DNA of 46,578 nucleotides, taken from assembly GCA_015064585.1 (NCBI GenBank), contig SVRY01000018.1, forward strand, positions 1 to 46,578, read 5' to 3'. Below the pieces are notes generated by a model. That model ran no database searches, had not been told where the DNA came from, and worked only from the letters and a program-made list of their open reading frames with translations. The first letter of the stretch is position 1, and the number at the start of each line of letters is the position of its first letter. Shown one piece after another: positions 32,401 through 40,725 of this stretch. The position numbers were made by a program, and so were the translations under genes. The stretch is from Oscillospiraceae bacterium. GTDB taxonomy: Bacteria > Bacillota > Clostridia > Oscillospirales > CAG-272.

Positions 32401-33157
32401 CGTCTATGTTGGCTCCGAGATTGGACAAGGCTATCCCGGGGATGAGGACAACGGTGAAATGTCCGCATGGTATGTGATGAACGCCATCGGATTCTATTCT
32501 TATAACGTAGGTTCGGGAGAATATATCATTTCCTCACCCAAATACGATAAGATCACAATTCATCTTGATAACGGTAAGGATCTGACAATCATTGCCCATA
32601 ACAACAGCGAGGAAAATGTATACATTCAATCCTGCAAAATAAACGGTATTCCCTATGAAAAGCTGTATTTCACCCATGAACAGCTTATGTCGGGTGTGAC
32701 CGTGGAATTTGAAATGGGATCTGAGCCTTCTGCATGGGCAAGCGGCGAGGATGCCAAGCCTACCTCTATGACAACGGGAGACCGGGGCATTGCCAGCTCC
32801 TATACCGATCTTTTAAAGGGCAGAGAAGGTCTTCTCTTTGACGATGACAGCTTGACCTATACCGAGATCAAGGATGGCGAAACAGTTTTGCTTTCGCTTG
32901 ATGAAAAGACCGCCATTGCCCTTGTCACCCTGTCCTGCAATAAAAAAGAAAAAGCACCCACGGCATTTGTGCTTACGGGATCGGATGACGGCGTGAATTT
33001 TGAAACGGTCATGGAAGAAAAAAATATTACATTCTTATTCGATAATTTCATCCGACCCTTTGCAGTTTCCGGCGAAAAATCGTTCAAGCATTGGTGTCTG
33101 ACCCTTTACGGCGGAAGCGAACTTTCCGAAATCGAACTGCTTGGAGGAGATAATTAA
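29441..33157 (+). CDS. GH92 enzyme without signal peptide, catalytic-acid Glu replaced by Gln
   Basis: 1238 residues. N-terminal beta-sandwich/discoidin-like part (about 1-370), GH92 domain (about 375-1100) and a C-terminal F5/8-type-C-like domain (about 1110-1238). GH92 landmarks: RGTNNDQPYSRGLVTPAATLPNG (about 380), NGFWDTYRVVWPAYSLFTEK (about 697), GVNCMVGTSSDIIFADAY (about 742) and GDEDNGEMSAWYV with Asp1001 and Asp1003, the usual base pair. The acid motif GNEPxHH of alpha-mannosidases reads NNQPAHH here: Gln959. GH92 members with this Gln are known to remove mannose-1-phosphate-linked mannose, so phosphomannan uncapping is inferred. No signal peptide is seen at either possible start, suggesting a cytoplasmic enzyme. 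ATG at 29441 follows GGAGG by five bases. Confidence 0.88.
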   Translation: MALTDKIYFQTSFEKDDTGAICLSGIDDDHVSGVVHTDYVQNFPGLAVDLGTIQGSIAFISSEDKINLFDGDVRKKYVTKGQSAKVRFALKAPCAIGCYIVTSGADRPTRDPKAWVLYGSLDGENWVEIDRQEDICFAERCQTLCFAVENAPVCLYYKWEILSNRGDFLTQAANFILFDTKYPTEAEEYAEKEYTTPGMVVEPSFGPLRTDCNFSGAWTGERCLAVYGKQTRCKDTFARSVLYRDLSIPVSKNTKLSYVIFPGLFDIDVYDYEYTSCRVMIDLHFTDGTYLSELGAVDQNGSLMTPAGQVAGKCLVTAQWNYVESYIGKVAKGKTIDRIGVYFAMEEAVDASRFITFFDDLKIEDQAEPVYEHLSDYINIVRGTNNDQPYSRGLVTPAATLPNGFNYYTPVTKVDRSNCCYNYQHNRDNNPLDSVSIMHLPHFWLGSYGTWQFMANTSVDTANGVTAAEISSDARKSAFTHEKESPKAHCYGVTFEDGTPAGGAKIEVTPASHAAYVKFTFAENTKNRNVIFDCIWSSGSLEFLPDGRSFRAKSNHVSSGSVPMFIVGSFDSDYVRAFLTSEKQGIVSFDENVVTMKLATSFISYEQAEHNLMLEIGEGTFAETFAKAQGAWDALLSKFEIEGASYTEKTKFYSNLYKMYMYPNLHSENEGTNEEPKWVYVSPHDQIKKEGIMYVSNGFWDTYRVVWPAYSLFTEKLDSELLDGMVQHYTDSGLVPRWTCPGGVNCMVGTSSDIIFADAYLKGIPFNYKEAWDSMLRNASAYSDDMARGGRPSCNTFPFRGYIPNSVGEGYSSSIEGYINDYGLYRMAEKMGLTAEALYYRHRCLKYDEMFNPDVQFFMGKSEDGVWSATKETYDPAAWTGPHDDYTESIGWVNAFPAVFDGKGMCNLYGGKKALSQKLDALFDDSMEGMKKVVEATFMNHEIAEFKEVKMGQYEHNNQPAHHIIYTYAFSDKPYMIQKLTREVLRHVYVGSEIGQGYPGDEDNGEMSAWYVMNAIGFYSYNVGSGEYIISSPKYDKITIHLDNGKDLTIIAHNNSEENVYIQSCKINGIPYEKLYFTHEQLMSGVTVEFEMGSEPSAWASGEDAKPTSMTTGDRGIASSYTDLLKGREGLLFDDDSLTYTEIKDGETVLLSLDEKTAIALVTLSCNKKEKAPTAFVLTGSDDGVNFETVMEEKNITFLFDNFIRPFAVSGEKSFKHWCLTLYGGSELSEIELLGGDN

Positions 33158-33158
33158 T

Positions 33159-36100
33159 ATGAAAAAAATGATAAAAAGAGTGGTAGCATTGTGTCTATGC
33201 GCATGTATGTTTCCCATCAACATGCCGGGAAGTTATGCCGCAAGTGAAGGAAGTGACAAGGTTGTGATAACGGAAGAAAGCGCAAAGCTGTACAAGGGTA
33301 GTTACGACATTTTATATGACAGAATCACCGACCGCGGCTATGCCATCACCTCGCTGACAGGTACGTATTTCGGAATGTTTACCCGTGACAGCGCCATTCA
33401 GGCAATGGCGCACACTGCCTACGGTGATTATGAAGCGGCACGCTCTATTCTGCGCTATATGCTGTCTTATCATGTAGAATTGGGGCTGCAGCGCGGTACC
33501 CACATCATTGAAGAGCTGAAAGAAGAGGAATACAGAAACAATTATTTAAGCAGTAAAAAGGATACTTTGGCAAATTATTACGACGAGCAGACAGAGCCCG
33601 GCGCGGGACACTTTTTGATCAATGCTCCGAACAACGCAACGGCTACTCCCTTTACCACCGGAGAGCGCAGTATTGCTTCGGTGCAGGCATATCTTGAGAT
33701 CCAGTCTTCTGCCACTGTTGTGGCGCAGATCTATACCGATCTGATGGATCCCTCCACTCTTGTGGGGCAGGGAAGCTGCCGGTTTGAAGGTAGTTCCAAG
33801 GGATGGAAGACAGTTTCTCTTGACAAAGAGATCAGCGTCACCCCCGGAAAGACCTACTATCTGAAACTATATGCCATCGAAGGCAGCGGCAGGACTGTTC
33901 TCTACGGCGTGACAAGTGCAAAGTCCACCGCTAAGAAGTGCTGGAACTACGATAAAAATGCATACGGCGGAAACGGTTGGCAGGAGCTTGGCGTATACGT
34001 GGCATTCATCATCGGGGAAAGCGGCAGTGAAGTGACTGTAGATTATAAAGTTTCCCAAAGAAAAGCCGATATGGCGCTGTATTTGATCAACGAACCAAAT
34101 AACGGTGCGGCACAGCCCTTTGTACCCAAAAATAATAAGATTTACAGTGTTGACGTGCATCTTGACAGGAGCAGTGGCACCGATACCGTCAAAGCAATGA
34201 TCTGTACCGACTATAACGATCTCTCCACAGCCATTGCCACTGCCACCTATACCTTCGGTGACACTCCGAACGGTTGGCAAAATATTACCTTTGACAGTCC
34301 CGTGAATGTTACCCCAGGTAAGACCTATTACTTGGTGGTAAGAGGCAGTGCCGATAGCGGCAGAGTGGTGTGGAACGGCACTACCCAAAACTGCGACTGC
34401 CCCAAGTCTTTAAACTACGACAAGAACACCTTTGGCGGTTGGACGCAAAGCGGCAATTATCTTGGGTTTGAGATCATTTCCTATCCCACAAAGACAGTTG
34501 CTCAGAGCTTTGAAGCCAGAGGCAATACCATGGGCGGCGTGGATCTCACCGTCTACTCCGAAAAGGCAGGCGGTAAAGTGACCGTAGAGATTCGCACTGA
34601 CTATGCTGATGCAAACAGTATTATTGCAAAGGCACAGACCTCCATTGATAAAGCGGGAGAGAATACCTACACACTTTCTTTTTCAAAAGAAGTTCCTATG
34701 CAGTATCAGGACACCTATTATCTGGTGGTTACTTTTGAGGGTACTGACGGTTACGTGCGTCTTATGACCGATACGGGCGCGGCGGCAGATTCCTATGCGC
34801 AGGGAGACGACTGGGCGAGGGTTGGCTATGCCTTTTTGGCGCATGCCCTTTTCGGTGTGGACAGAGAACCCATCATTACCCTTGACGGCAAAACTGCCGG
34901 TGTGCAGGAAATTCCCTGTGCGGGCGAGCTGATCACCGCTGTAAAGGTAGTTTTGGCAAAAGATAAGAATGCTGCAGGTACTTTGAAAGCTACTCTGTAT
35001 AAAGGAAATAGCCAAAAGGCACAGCTGATCAATACCAAAAAGATCGCCATTGAAACGCTTTCGGAAGAGGCTGACTGGCTGATGATCAAATTCGATCTTC
35101 CTTTGATCAAGACCCAAAAGAACGGTAATTACTATATCAAACTGGAAACCGAAGACGCCAAGGGCAATGTCTACTGGTGCGGCTCTACCACCATTGACAA
35201 TCACGGAACCTATCTTGAAAAGGACGCAGCGTATACCGTGGTCAAGGGCGAGGCGGGCTTTGAAGCACTAAAGGGCGTGACAAGGCTGCTGAGCAACTAC
35301 ACCCAAACAGATGCCACCTATATGCTTATTCACGCATGGGTAATGTACGCGAACAACTGCAAGGGTACGGAAGAGGACAAGGAATTCATTGAACAGTCTT
35401 ATCCCATCATTCGTGATTTTGCCAATTACTTTCTCTCGGATGAGTATTACAACAAGGAGATGGATCTGATCTACAATCCTTCCTTGGAGCATTCCAAAAA
35501 GGGACGCTACTGGCAGGCATACGATTTGATCACCAATGTCTTTGCTTCGCAAGCATTCCATGAATTGAGTTCTTTGGCAAAGGATATGGGTGATAGCCGT
35601 AATGCGGGTATTTGGAATGCATATGCGGAAAAGATCAAGATAGGTATCCACAAGCATCTGACCTGCGAAATAGACGGTAAGACCATCTATGCGGAATTCT
35701 ATGACAGGGAAGATAATATGAAGTTCTATGAGGGAATTTCTTGGGTGAATTTCGCCCCCGTTGCCGCCGAGTGGTTCGGCATGGACATGGAGATCATGAA
35801 GAATACCTACGAGATCTATAAAAAGCATGCGGGTATTTCGATGTTTGGTTATAACGGACTTGCCACCGACCATTTTCTCGGCACGACAGAAACGAGAAGA
35901 GAATTTATTGGCAAGGGCGTGGCGTGGGAGCTGATGTTCTGTAATATGATCGGAGATACCGAACGCATTGCCGAGATCGTACAGCTGGAGCTGGCGACCG
36001 CCAAGCGTTACAACCTTTCTGTTTATCCCGAATCATGGACGTCTGAGACAACCGTCTCCGACCCCGGTAACCAAGAACACTGTTCTTGGCAGGTATACGC

Positions 36101-36350
36101 CATGAGCGTAGTGTTCCCGCAGCTAACCTTAGAGGCAGAGGGCGAGGATGAAGGCGACGGCAGTGCGCCCGGCGGTAATGACAGTCTTGGCGGAAATGAA
36201 GATAGTACCGTAAATGAAGGTAATAGCGAAAAGGATACCCAAACATCCGATAAGGGAATCTCTTTCGCCCTGATTGCAAGTATTGCAGCGGTGTTGACGG
36301 CTGCCGTTGCAAGTATTAGTTTCTTCCTTTTCAAAAAGAAAAAGGCATAA
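33159..36350 (+). CDS. Surface protein with a split six-hairpin glycosidase-like domain, paralogue 1
   Basis: 1063 residues. Signal peptide (1 to about 27), then the first part of an alpha/alpha-barrel glycosidase-like domain (about 35-140; GTYFGMFTRDSAIQAMAHTAYGD with Asp77, then AARSILRYMLSYH). About 550 residues of four beta-sandwich modules follow (about 145-295, 296-445, 446-570 and 571-695; NAPNNATATPF and NEPNNGAAQPF open the first two, with VTPGKTYYLK strands). The barrel resumes at about 700-985 (YMLIHAWVMY, NPSLEHSKKGRYWQAYDL, GISWVNFAPVAAEW). A linker, a membrane helix and FKKKKA end it. The GH family is not certain; the TRDSAIQ motif recalls GH125 or GH15-like enzymes. ATG follows GGAGGAG by nine bases; coupled to GH92 (1-base gap). 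Confidence 0.82.
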   Translation: MKKMIKRVVALCLCACMFPINMPGSYAASEGSDKVVITEESAKLYKGSYDILYDRITDRGYAITSLTGTYFGMFTRDSAIQAMAHTAYGDYEAARSILRYMLSYHVELGLQRGTHIIEELKEEEYRNNYLSSKKDTLANYYDEQTEPGAGHFLINAPNNATATPFTTGERSIASVQAYLEIQSSATVVAQIYTDLMDPSTLVGQGSCRFEGSSKGWKTVSLDKEISVTPGKTYYLKLYAIEGSGRTVLYGVTSAKSTAKKCWNYDKNAYGGNGWQELGVYVAFIIGESGSEVTVDYKVSQRKADMALYLINEPNNGAAQPFVPKNNKIYSVDVHLDRSSGTDTVKAMICTDYNDLSTAIATATYTFGDTPNGWQNITFDSPVNVTPGKTYYLVVRGSADSGRVVWNGTTQNCDCPKSLNYDKNTFGGWTQSGNYLGFEIISYPTKTVAQSFEARGNTMGGVDLTVYSEKAGGKVTVEIRTDYADANSIIAKAQTSIDKAGENTYTLSFSKEVPMQYQDTYYLVVTFEGTDGYVRLMTDTGAAADSYAQGDDWARVGYAFLAHALFGVDREPIITLDGKTAGVQEIPCAGELITAVKVVLAKDKNAAGTLKATLYKGNSQKAQLINTKKIAIETLSEEADWLMIKFDLPLIKTQKNGNYYIKLETEDAKGNVYWCGSTTIDNHGTYLEKDAAYTVVKGEAGFEALKGVTRLLSNYTQTDATYMLIHAWVMYANNCKGTEEDKEFIEQSYPIIRDFANYFLSDEYYNKEMDLIYNPSLEHSKKGRYWQAYDLITNVFASQAFHELSSLAKDMGDSRNAGIWNAYAEKIKIGIHKHLTCEIDGKTIYAEFYDREDNMKFYEGISWVNFAPVAAEWFGMDMEIMKNTYEIYKKHAGISMFGYNGLATDHFLGTTETRREFIGKGVAWELMFCNMIGDTERIAEIVQLELATAKRYNLSVYPESWTSETTVSDPGNQEHCSWQVYAMSVVFPQLTLEAEGEDEGDGSAPGGNDSLGGNEDSTVNEGNSEKDTQTSDKGISFALIASIAAVLTAAVASISFFLFKKKKA

Positions 36351-36387
36351 AAATAAAAGTTCCATAACATTTGATAGGAGAAAAATC

Positions 36388-39300
36388 ATGTTAAAGTTTA
36401 CAAAACGCATCATATCGGCATTTCTAGGCATTTCCATGATGCTGGGAAGCGCTCTGTCGGTCGGTGCGGCCGACAGCGGGCATGAAAATATCACACTATC
36501 GGAGGATACTGTAGCACTGTATGAAAACAGCTATGATATTCTGTATGACAGAATCACCGACCGCGGCTATGCAATCACCTCATTGACGGGAACCTATGTG
36601 GGTATGTTCACCCGTGACAGCGCCATTCAGGCAATGGCACACGTGGCATACGGTGACAGTGCCGCCGCCCGCGCGATTCTTAGATATTTGCTGTCTTATC
36701 ATGCGGCGCTGGGGCTGGAACGCGGCACGCACATCATCGACAATATCAAGGATGAAGAATACAGAAATAACTATTTAAGTGATAAAAAAGATACTGCGGT
36801 CAATTATTACGAGGAACAGACCTCGCCCGGAGTGGCGCAGTTTTTGATCAATCAACCCAACAATGCTTCCGCAACACCCTTTATTACCAAGGATCATTCC
36901 ATTGATTCGGTACAGGCGTATTTGGAGGGTGCGGTTTCAGCGCAGGTGAAAGCGGAGATCTATACCGATCTGATGGATTCTTCCACCCTTGTTGGCAAGG
37001 GAAGCTACACCTTTGACAGTTCTGCGGCGGGATGGAAAACCATTCAGCTGGATGAAACGGTTACAGTAACACCCGGTAAAACCTATTATCTGAAACTGTA
37101 TGCCCCTTCGGGCAGCGGCAGAGTGGTATGGTACGGTGTGACAAGCGGCAGTACCGAATATCTCAAAGCGTGGAACTATGATATGAACGCCTACGGCGGC
37201 AACGGCTGGCAGGAAGTAGGTGTATATACCGCCTTTGTGATTGGTGAAAGTGATACAGAGGTCACAAACGATTATCTGATCGCCCAAAGAAACGGCGATA
37301 CGGGTATTTATATCATCAATGCGCCGAATAATGGTGCGGCACAGCCTTTTATCCCCAAAAATAATGTGATTCGCAGTGTAGAAGTGAATTTGTCAAAGAC
37401 AAATAACACCGACACGGTGAAAGTGATGATTTGTACAGACTATAAAAATACTGCCGATGCCATTGCCACTGCGACCTATACCTTTGGTACAAATCCAAGC
37501 GGTTGGCAGAGCATTGAGCTGGACAGCCCTGCTGCGGTGACCCCCGGTAATACCTATTATTTGGTACTGCAGGCAACCAACACAAGCGGCAAGGTGGTTT
37601 GGAACGGAACCACAAGCAATTGCGGCAGTATGAATTCCTATAACTACGATGTTTCAGCCCTTGACGGATGGGCAGAAAAGCCCTACTATCCTGCCTTTGA
37701 GATCGTGTCTTACGCCACAAAGACGGTAGCACAGGGCTTTGAGGCAAGAGGTAATTCGATAGGCGGGGTCAGCCTTGACATCATCGCTGCTACCGCGGGC
37801 GGTAAAGTGAAGGTGGAGATCCGCCGTGATTATACCGATCCCCAAACGGCCATTGGCAGTGCGGAAATGACAATTTCGCAGGCGGGGGAAAAGACATATA
37901 CCCTTACCTTTGATAAAGATATTTCCGTACAGTATGAAGACTATTATTATCTTGTCATTACCCTTGAGGGAACCGATGGATATGTCAAATTGATGACCGA
38001 TACCGCAAGTGCCGCCAATTCCTATGCATACCAAGAGGGCTGGGAAAGAGTTGGCTACGAATTCCTGGCAGGTGTTAATTTTGAAGTGGACCAAGCACCC
38101 ATAATTACTCTTGACGGTAGGATATCGGCTGTGCAGGAGATCCCCACAAGCGGCGAAATTGTCACAAGTGTGAAAGTACTGCTTTCCAAAGCCGCAGGTG
38201 CCAAGGGTGCGTTGAAAGCAACGCTGTACAAAGGCTACGGCGAAAACGCTCAACGCATTGATACCAAAACAGTTGACATCGGCATGCTTTCGGAAAGTGC
38301 CGCTTGGGTGACATTCAAATTTGATCTGCCGCTTATAAAGACCTCCAAAGACGGCAATTATTATATCAAACTGGAAACCGAAAATGCTACCGGAAATGTC
38401 CATTGGTGCGGATCCACCTCCATTGACAATTATGCTACCTTCACAGAAGCAGGCGGAACACAGAATGATGTACAGGGCGAAGCCGGCTTTGAGGCACTGC
38501 GTTCCGAGATTAAATTGATCAGCAATTATACTCAGACCGATGCGAATTATATGCTGATCCACGCTTGGGTGATGTATGTAAATAACAACGAGGGAACAGC
38601 CGAGGATTTGGCATTCATTGAGCAGTCCTATCCGATTATTGCAAAATTCGCCAACTATTATTTGGATAACAAGCAGTATTACAATGAGGATATGAATCTT
38701 GTGTTCAATCCTTCGCTGGAACACTCCAGAAAGATTCGCTACTGGCAATCCTACGACCTTTTGACAAATGTGTTTGCTTCTCAGGCATTATATGAGCTGA
38801 GTATTGTCGCAAAGGCGATGGAAGATAGTGAGATGGCATCCAAATGGGATCTGTATGCCAAGCGCATCGAAAAGGGTATCAATACCCACCTTGTCACCGA
38901 AGTGGACGGCAAGAAAATCTACGGTGAGTTTTACGACGTGGAAGACAACATGAAGTTCTATAAAGGTATTTCTTGGGTGAACTTTGCGCCGGTTGCCGCC
39001 GAATGGTACGGTATGGATATGGATATTATGAAAAATACCTATGATATCTATAAGAAGTACGCCGGTGTCAAAATGTATGGCTATGACTGCCTTGCCACCG
39101 AAGCTACCCTTGGAACCGATGAGCTGACCAAAGAACTGATCGGTAAGGGCATTGCGTGGGAATTGATGTTCTGCAGTATGATCGGTGATACTGAGCGAAT
39201 TGCGCAGATTTTGGAGCTGGAATTGGCAACGGCAAAACGTAATAACACCTCGGTATATCCCGAATTTTGGAAATCAGAAAGCTACGTTACCGACCCTGGC

Positions 39301-39786
39301 AACCAAGAGCACTGCTCCTGGCAGTTCTATGCCATGAGCCGCGTATTCCCGCAGCTGACAAAAGCGGGTGTGCCGCCCATCGAGATTACCGGCGTGAAAC
39401 TGGATAAGAATAGTGTGACGCTGGCGGAAGGCAAGAGCGAAACCTTGCATGCGACCGTTACTCCCCTTGGCGCAACAGCCAAACTAACATGGTCCAGCGA
39501 TAACGAATCGATTGTAACTGTAGATGCAAACGGTAAACTGACAGCAGTTTCCCCCGGTGAAGCAACTGTTACCGTGTCCACCGAAGACGGTGCCTTGAGC
39601 GCAACCTGCAAGGTGACCGTAACCGAAAAGGACACCACCGCTTCTCCCGGAGATGATACCAATCCTTCCGATGCTTTTGCAGGCAAGGAAAATGGAATGC
39701 CTGTATGGGCAATCATTCTGATTGTTGTTGCAGTGTTGGCGGTCATTGCAGGCGGCATGTTCTTCTATATCAAAAAGAAGAAATGA
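36388..39786 (+). CDS. Surface protein with a split six-hairpin glycosidase-like domain, paralogue 2
   Basis: 1132 residues, a tandem paralogue of the preceding gene with the same architecture: signal peptide (about 1-29), barrel part 1 (VGMFTRDSAIQAMAHVAYGD), the same four-module insert (NQPNNASATPF and NAPNNGAAQPF mark the first two), barrel part 2 (NPSLEHSRKIRYWQSYDL, GISWVNFAPVAAEW). It differs by an added BIG2-like Ig domain at about 1003-1085 (ITGVKLDKNSVTLAEGKSET to LTAVSPGEATVTVS) before the linker and the C-terminal membrane helix with KKKK. Conservation is strongest in the barrel and the first two modules. ATG at 36388 follows AGGAG by seven bases. The two may have different substrates or linkages; this is inference. 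Confidence 0.83.
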   Translation: MLKFTKRIISAFLGISMMLGSALSVGAADSGHENITLSEDTVALYENSYDILYDRITDRGYAITSLTGTYVGMFTRDSAIQAMAHVAYGDSAAARAILRYLLSYHAALGLERGTHIIDNIKDEEYRNNYLSDKKDTAVNYYEEQTSPGVAQFLINQPNNASATPFITKDHSIDSVQAYLEGAVSAQVKAEIYTDLMDSSTLVGKGSYTFDSSAAGWKTIQLDETVTVTPGKTYYLKLYAPSGSGRVVWYGVTSGSTEYLKAWNYDMNAYGGNGWQEVGVYTAFVIGESDTEVTNDYLIAQRNGDTGIYIINAPNNGAAQPFIPKNNVIRSVEVNLSKTNNTDTVKVMICTDYKNTADAIATATYTFGTNPSGWQSIELDSPAAVTPGNTYYLVLQATNTSGKVVWNGTTSNCGSMNSYNYDVSALDGWAEKPYYPAFEIVSYATKTVAQGFEARGNSIGGVSLDIIAATAGGKVKVEIRRDYTDPQTAIGSAEMTISQAGEKTYTLTFDKDISVQYEDYYYLVITLEGTDGYVKLMTDTASAANSYAYQEGWERVGYEFLAGVNFEVDQAPIITLDGRISAVQEIPTSGEIVTSVKVLLSKAAGAKGALKATLYKGYGENAQRIDTKTVDIGMLSESAAWVTFKFDLPLIKTSKDGNYYIKLETENATGNVHWCGSTSIDNYATFTEAGGTQNDVQGEAGFEALRSEIKLISNYTQTDANYMLIHAWVMYVNNNEGTAEDLAFIEQSYPIIAKFANYYLDNKQYYNEDMNLVFNPSLEHSRKIRYWQSYDLLTNVFASQALYELSIVAKAMEDSEMASKWDLYAKRIEKGINTHLVTEVDGKKIYGEFYDVEDNMKFYKGISWVNFAPVAAEWYGMDMDIMKNTYDIYKKYAGVKMYGYDCLATEATLGTDELTKELIGKGIAWELMFCSMIGDTERIAQILELELATAKRNNTSVYPEFWKSESYVTDPGNQEHCSWQFYAMSRVFPQLTKAGVPPIEITGVKLDKNSVTLAEGKSETLHATVTPLGATAKLTWSSDNESIVTVDANGKLTAVSPGEATVTVSTEDGALSATCKVTVTEKDTTASPGDDTNPSDAFAGKENGMPVWAIILIVVAVLAVIAGGMFFYIKKKK

Positions 39787-39814
39787 GCAAAGGATATTTT
39801 TTATAAAAACGGCA

Positions 39815-39848
39815 GGGCAGGCTCAAATTTTTGCATTTGAGCCTGCCC
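39815..39848 (+). terminator. Terminator-like hairpin after the glycan operon (same stem as 29203-29241)
   Basis: 13-bp perfect stem GGGCAGGCTCAAA / TTTGAGCCTGCCC with loop TTTTTGCA. No clear U run follows (CCTTGG), so it may act as a mRNA-stabilising or processing hairpin rather than a classical terminator. Confidence 0.6.
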
Positions 39849-39879
39849 CCTTGGTTTATATTTTGTTGTTTTGACCGGT

Positions 39880-40004
39880 TTATGCGACCGGGTGCCGTCG
39901 GCGGTAATCATATGTTAAAAATACGCCTTTAGCCCCCGTCGGGATACAGCCTGTCCCAATAACAGCCCGCTTCCCCCGAGACTGCCGCTTGACTGTCTCG
40001 GGGA
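39880..40004 (-). repeat. Hairpin-bearing direct repeat, copy A (after lipoprotein 1)
   Basis: About 125 bases, nearly identical to 40676-40817 apart from a 17-base deletion, a 1-base indel and a few substitutions. It contains the hairpin CCCCGAGAC / GTCTCGGGG (39974-40003) and ends in CGCATAA-type sequence at its other edge. It lies beyond the 3' end of the lipoprotein 1 gene, on the side away from the large protein. Confidence 0.8.
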
Positions 40005-40066
40005 TTTTCATGGCTATTCGCTTTTGGGAAGTGCGTTTTCAGGGTTCATTTTATCATGAGGTCTTT

Positions 40067-40492
40067 TTATTGTGCTTGCTTCACCTTTTCAAATTCATCT
40101 AAAGATAGGTATTCGATTGCATCTACTTGCCACGTTCGACGGAGAGAATTTGTTTGCGCAGCAAGTCCTCCAACATATTCGATCTTCATAACACGACCAT
40201 CAGACAACTGGTAGTATGCATATCTTAACATACGACTGGATATTGGGACTCCATTATCAACTAAATGGGGGTTCCCCAACTGTTCATACACTTCGGCTGC
40301 ATGCATACCTTCCTTGATCTTTTCTATTTGTTCTACAGCCAAAAGTTCTCTATCCTCCTCCTGAGTAATTCCCTCAGGCGGTGCATCTATAGTTGGAACA
40401 AATTCTTTTTTACCGTTGTCTTCTTTTTTGCAAGATACAAGAAAAGCCAAACACAGAATGATTGTGAGTAAAATTGTTAAATGCTTTTTCAT
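40067..40492 (-). CDS. Lipoprotein 1 of the array: single BamE/BLIP-like module
   Basis: 141 residues. Signal peptide with lipobox LAFLVSC (lipidated Cys at about 21), an acidic linker, then one module at about 60-141: KIKEGMHAAEVYEQLGNPHLV, then MLRYAYYQLSDGRVMKIEYVGG. The (GM...EV...LG.P) + (YILSDGRV.KI) pattern is like the SmpA/BamE and BLIP folds, the latter being a proteinaceous inhibitor fold. ATG follows GGAGG by four bases. An orphan fragment of the large protein's C-terminus ends just 15 bases before this start codon, which makes the pair look like a displaced effector-tip/inhibitor cassette. Function is inferred only. Confidence 0.78.
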   Translation of the reverse strand: MKKHLTILLTIILCLAFLVSCKKEDNGKKEFVPTIDAPPEGITQEEDRELLAVEQIEKIKEGMHAAEVYEQLGNPHLVDNGVPISSRMLRYAYYQLSDGRVMKIEYVGGLAAQTNSLRRTWQVDAIEYLSLDEFEKVKQAQ

Positions 40493-40506
40493 ATTTCCTC
40501 CATGAA

Positions 40507-40725
40507 TCATGTTATTATCATATTGCCCATAGGAGTTACCATATAATAACCGGCAAACACCGAATAATTACAATTGTTACCGTCTTCTACACCTTCATAA
40601 TTTCTGTCGGCACTTTCCGGATCGTATATGAGTTTCCCGGAAGCATCATAATTAATGACTGGCTTCCACCCAATCTTATGCGACCGGGTGCCGCCCGGAT
40701 TTTGACAGTCCCCGGCGGTAATCAT
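40507..40725 (-). pseudogene. Orphan C-terminal tip of the large effector, before lipoprotein 1
   Basis: An open minus-strand stretch whose 3' part (roughly 40507-40690) reads SHKIGWKPVINYD, then IYDPESADRNYEG, then NYSVFAGYYMVTPMG. It aligns with the end of the intact effector (SHKIGDMEV, IIDPLIADRNYAK, NYSEFIGYFQVSPLN). The Cys half of the hydrolase domain and everything upstream are missing, and the Trp of the intact GIWSHKIG is Arg here (GTRSHKIG). The 5' part runs into repeat B. No ribosome binding site: a relic, not a gene. Confidence 0.82.

Noticed and set aside
39974-40003. Hairpin of repeat A as a classical terminator
   Set aside because: The stem is good but no U tract follows in either direction (GATTTTC on plus, GAAGC on minus).
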